Shown here piece by piece: positions 6,054 through 7,801 of a stretch of 7,801 bases of DNA. The stretch is from Fidelibacterota bacterium (GTDB lineage: Bacteria > Fidelibacterota > Marinisomatia > Marinisomatales > UBA1611). Position numbers and translations under genes: made by a program. The DNA lies in assembly GCA_012964275.1 (NCBI GenBank), contig DTUG01000197.1:1-7801 (forward strand). The letters run 5' to 3'. The notes under the pieces were generated by a model. That model was given only the letters and a program-made list of their open reading frames with translations, did no database searches and was not told the origin of the DNA. Numbering within the stretch: position 1 is the first letter of the stretch; the number at the start of each line of letters is the position of its first letter.

Positions 6054-6128
6054 TCACAAAGCTCACTGTCCCCGCAGAGAATTCAGGAATAGTGCTATGA
6101 GAGCTATAGTACGGAATAGGGTATGCAT
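6054..6128 (-). pseudogene. In-frame signal peptide of the barrel gene, followed by two TGA codons
   Basis: The minus strand encodes ATG at 6126-6128 and 21 codons (to 6066) that form a clear signal peptide: Met-His-Thr start, Arg, hydrophobic 'TIALIALFLNS', then 'LRG|Q'. TGA follows at 6063-6065, two codons (Ala, Leu), then TGA at 6054-6056, and the frame continues as SNPSLPVGNADRG into the barrel protein. The spacing to 6041 is exactly 29 codons, so no frameshift is needed. GGAAGA precedes the ATG as a weak ribosome binding site. The frame match and the Gln after the cleavage site make it very likely that this is the true N-terminus of the 5079-6041 gene. Confidence 0.68.
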
Positions 6129-6145
6129 TCTTCCATAAAATTAGT

Positions 6146-6174
6146 TTGAACTATAAATATAGATGGAATAGAAT
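6146..6174 (+). promoter_or_regulatory. Promoter for the mini membrane protein / class V enzyme operon
   Basis: TTGAAC (6146-6151), a 17-bp spacer and TAGAAT (6169-6174) match the sigma-70 consensus at 4/6 and 5/6 with ideal spacing. Transcription would start near 6181, about 47 nt before the ATG at 6228. The -10 lies inside the palindrome at 6168-6182. Confidence 0.5.
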
Positions 6175-6182
6175 TATTCTAT
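6168..6182. repeat. 15-bp perfect palindrome in the divergent intergenic region
   Basis: ATAGAAT-T-ATTCTAT is a perfect 7+1+7 palindrome midway between the divergent starts at 6128 (-) and 6228 (+). It covers the predicted plus-strand -10 hexamer. The half-site ATTCTAT recurs at 6221-6227, directly before the 6228 ATG, and at 6473-6479 before the next gene. A transcription-factor operator is plausible. Confidence 0.45.
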
Positions 6183-6227
6183 CATATGCTTGATACTAAA
6201 CTACTTAAATAAAAGGTTCTATTCTAT

Positions 6228-6467
6228 ATGGTTAAACAAAACATTATCATTTGGAGTTGGGCCATTTCTGGGTGGCTTGGCGCATCACTTGTCATTTTTG
6301 GCTACTACTTAAACGCCAACGAGTTTACTTCGTCCTGGTTAGTATGGTTCGCCGGTAATCTTCTGGTTGGAATATACTCTTTATTTAAAAAAGCCTATTC
6401 CACAGCAGTTATGTCATTCATTATCATGGTCATGAACATTTATGGATACATTCAATGGGTTTCATAA
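6228..6467 (+). CDS. Small three-TM membrane protein resembling one repeat of PnuC / CBU_0592-type proteins
   Basis: The product is 79 aa and nearly all membrane: hydrophobic segments at about 8-28, 36-53 and 57-77. The pattern 'GWLGASLVIFGYYLN', 'NLLVGIYSLFKKAYSTAV' and the closing 'MNIYGYIQW' resembles PnuC-like nicotinamide riboside transporters and the short CBU_0592-type membrane proteins. PnuC itself is about three times longer, so this protein, if a transporter, must act as an oligomer, as SemiSWEET proteins do (inference). The ATG at 6228 is preceded by AAAAGG with an 11-nt spacing. The class V enzyme gene follows after 36 bp on the same strand, so they are likely co-transcribed from the promoter at 6146-6174. 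A metabolic link to a PLP enzyme is possible but not shown. Confidence 0.75.
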   Translation: MVKQNIIIWSWAISGWLGASLVIFGYYLNANEFTSSWLVWFAGNLLVGIYSLFKKAYSTAVMSFIIMVMNIYGYIQWVS

Positions 6468-6503
6468 TTCGCATTCTATAGATAATCCATTTAAATTATA
6501 ATT

Positions 6504-7652
6504 ATGAAACCAATTACATCGAAAAGAGACTTCCCATCTACAGATAATTTTGTATATCTGAATGCTGCTAATGTTGCCCTGATGTATAATGGTGCCAAAC
6601 AAGCAATTTCTGAGTGGACACAGGATCTTGCTGAAAACGGAAGCAATAATTTTGATGAGATCGCAGAAGCAGAAGTTTTCGAGCCATTGCATCAGCATAC
6701 AGCTCAGCTTTTTAATTGCAAGCCTGAAGATATTTCTGTTGGATCCAGTGCCACTGAACTGCTTGGATCTTTAGCCTGGGCAATTGCGCCTGAATCAGAA
6801 AAGAATGTTGTGAGCACCAGTATTGTTTTCCCCAGCACAGTATATCCGTGGCAAAGGGTGGCACGTTCGACAGGTTGCTCCATTAGACTTGTTAGAGATA
6901 TAAACAGCTTCATTCATGAAGATGACATCATAGGATCAATCGACAAGAATACAGCTGTGGTTTGTATCTCACACGTTGAGTATGGAAGCGGCCAGCGCTT
7001 CGACCTGGAAAAACTCTGTTCTGCAGCACATGAAAAGGGCGCTCTTTTTATCGTGGATGCTACACAATCCGCCGGTGCTGTCCCAATTGATCTAAAAGAT
7101 TGTCCAATAGATGCTGTTATCAGTGGTGCATACAAATGGCTTTGCGGACCCTTTGGAGCAGCGGTCATGTATCTGGCTCCACATCTTCAACATACCCTAG
7201 AACCAGGTTTGGTTGGTTTTCGAAGTCATAAAGATATATGGGACCTTAACGCAGGGCGCATTGAGTATCCAGACTCAGCCAGTCGCTTTGAATTCAGTAC
7301 CATGGCCTATGGCTGTGCCGTAGGCTTGGCCAAGTCTATTGACTTTCTGGTTCAGGTTGGAATAGAAAATATATTTAAATATAATCTCTTTCTGGCGGAT
7401 ACTCTGGTAGAAGGCTTGCGTAAGCGCAATGCAAATATTACATCGTCCCTGTCCAACAAACATCGATCGTCCATTGTAACGGCTGCTTTTGAAGGAAAGG
7501 ACTCTTCCAAGATTCTTCAAAGGCTTAAAGATGCTAAGGTCTATCTGTCGAAGCGGGGAAATGCGCTGAGGTTTTCACCTCACCTTTACAATAATCCTGA
7601 TCATATTGAAGAGGCACTAGATCATATAGATAGATTATGTCTTAACCAGTAA
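6504..7652 (+). CDS. Class V aminotransferase-fold PLP-dependent enzyme
   Basis: The product is a full-length 382-aa member of the aminotransferase class V superfamily (cysteine desulfurase / selenocysteine lyase / isopenicillin N epimerase type). Visible landmarks: N-terminal 'NFVYLNAANVALM'; phosphate-binding 'VGSSATELL' (Ser82, Thr84); 'SHVEYGSGQRFDLEKL' (156-171); 'FIVDATQSAGAVPID' with Asp185, which pairs with the pyridine nitrogen, and Gln188; the PLP-lysine motif 'SGAYKWLCGPFG' with Lys211; and near the C-terminus 'RGNALRFSPHLYNN', with the Arg356-Ser358 pattern that usually binds the substrate carboxylate. I see no cysteine in the position of the mobile catalytic loop of SufS/NifS-type desulfurases, so sulfur transfer is not supported; a lyase, epimerase or aminotransferase role is open. 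It is cytoplasmic. It is the second gene after the mini membrane protein. The ATG at 6504 lacks a ribosome binding site, but homology-like sequence begins soon after, supporting this start. Confidence 0.88.
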   Translation: MKPITSKRDFPSTDNFVYLNAANVALMYNGAKQAISEWTQDLAENGSNNFDEIAEAEVFEPLHQHTAQLFNCKPEDISVGSSATELLGSLAWAIAPESEKNVVSTSIVFPSTVYPWQRVARSTGCSIRLVRDINSFIHEDDIIGSIDKNTAVVCISHVEYGSGQRFDLEKLCSAAHEKGALFIVDATQSAGAVPIDLKDCPIDAVISGAYKWLCGPFGAAVMYLAPHLQHTLEPGLVGFRSHKDIWDLNAGRIEYPDSASRFEFSTMAYGCAVGLAKSIDFLVQVGIENIFKYNLFLADTLVEGLRKRNANITSSLSNKHRSSIVTAAFEGKDSSKILQRLKDAKVYLSKRGNALRFSPHLYNNPDHIEEALDHIDRLCLNQ

Positions 7653-7707
7653 TAGACAATATTAAAAATTCCTGTCATTTATTTGTAACATATCTTTTCA
7701 ATACGGA

Positions 7708-7801
7708 TTATTTAAATCTGTCGAGCCTTAAATAGTACTTAAACGGATTGGACATCATTAAACTGTCTAACATCTTTCTACGCGCAACCAATTTTAAATT
7801 A
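7708..7801 (-). CDS. C-terminal end of a gene entering from the right edge
   Basis: The minus-strand frame is open from the window edge (first whole codon 7798-7800) to TAA at 7708-7710, giving 30 residues: 'NLKLVARRKMLDSLM' then 'MSNPFKYYLRLDRFK'. The composition is basic and amphipathic and reads like a real helical C-terminus, and the gene would converge with the class V enzyme gene, leaving 55 bp between stops. The fragment is too short for family recognition. A 21-residue ORF starting at ATG 7771-7773 is the less likely alternative. Confidence 0.42.
   Translation of the reverse strand, partial: NLKLVARRKMLDSLMMSNPFKYYLRLDRFK

Noticed and set aside
1..7801. Alternative genetic code (TAG or TGA as sense) for the whole genome
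   Set aside because: TAG ends the CDP-alcohol transferase and the two-TM protein at natural C-termini, and the long intact frames contain no in-frame TGA. The four interrupting stops are confined to two genes.

Overview
This AT-rich window looks like a chromosomal segment from a free-living Gram-negative bacterium of the FCB/Bacteroidetes-like side of the tree, possibly a marine group such as Marinimicrobia. The evidence is an arylsulfotransferase-like secreted protein with a C-terminal dockerin-type repeat pair, an outer-membrane beta-barrel protein, and signal peptides in which glutamine follows the likely cleavage site in four of five exported products. No rRNA, tRNA, CRISPR array, insertion sequence or phage gene is visible. 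The taxon is an inference and no marker gene confirms it.

Layout: (1) Positions 1-353 (+) hold the 3' part of a TerB-like tetrahelical protein, converging on a bidirectional terminator at 441-466. (2) A minus-strand unit running from about 1253 to 475 has an extended -10 promoter, a small exported heavy-metal-associated (HMA) protein with a CxxxC metal motif, and, abutting it as TAA-ATG, a small secreted-protein gene broken by two in-frame TAG codons. It ends at the shared terminator. (3) Upstream on the same strand is a CDP-alcohol phosphatidyltransferase (1299-1916) with a complete catalytic motif, strong ribosome binding site, and an 8-bp inverted repeat at its probable transcription start. 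(4) Next comes the arylsulfotransferase-like protein with dockerin repeats (2049-3326). (5) Then a short TPR-like exported protein (3449-3925) and an uncharacterised two-TM protein (3946-4935), 20 bp apart and probably co-transcribed. (6) A beta-barrel gene (5079-6041) has its in-frame signal peptide separated from it by two TGA codons. (7) Diverging from that, a plus-strand pair encodes a three-TM PnuC/CBU_0592-like mini-protein (6228-6467) and a class V PLP-dependent enzyme (6504-7652). The divergent gap carries a perfect 15-bp palindrome covering the predicted -10 element. (8) The right edge holds the C-terminal end of another minus-strand gene.

The genes do not form an obvious single pathway. 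The shared theme is envelope biology: five of the genes carry signal peptides or signal-peptide remnants, and three more encode membrane proteins. The most unusual feature is that two separate genes each have two identical in-frame stop codons (TAG/TAG and TGA/TGA) just after an apparently intact signal peptide. Gene decay, assembly error or, less likely, programmed readthrough could explain this. TAG is used as the normal terminator of two other genes here, and TGA terminates no intact gene in the window, but the long intact ORFs argue against a changed genetic code. I see no recognisable defence, retroelement or mobile system.
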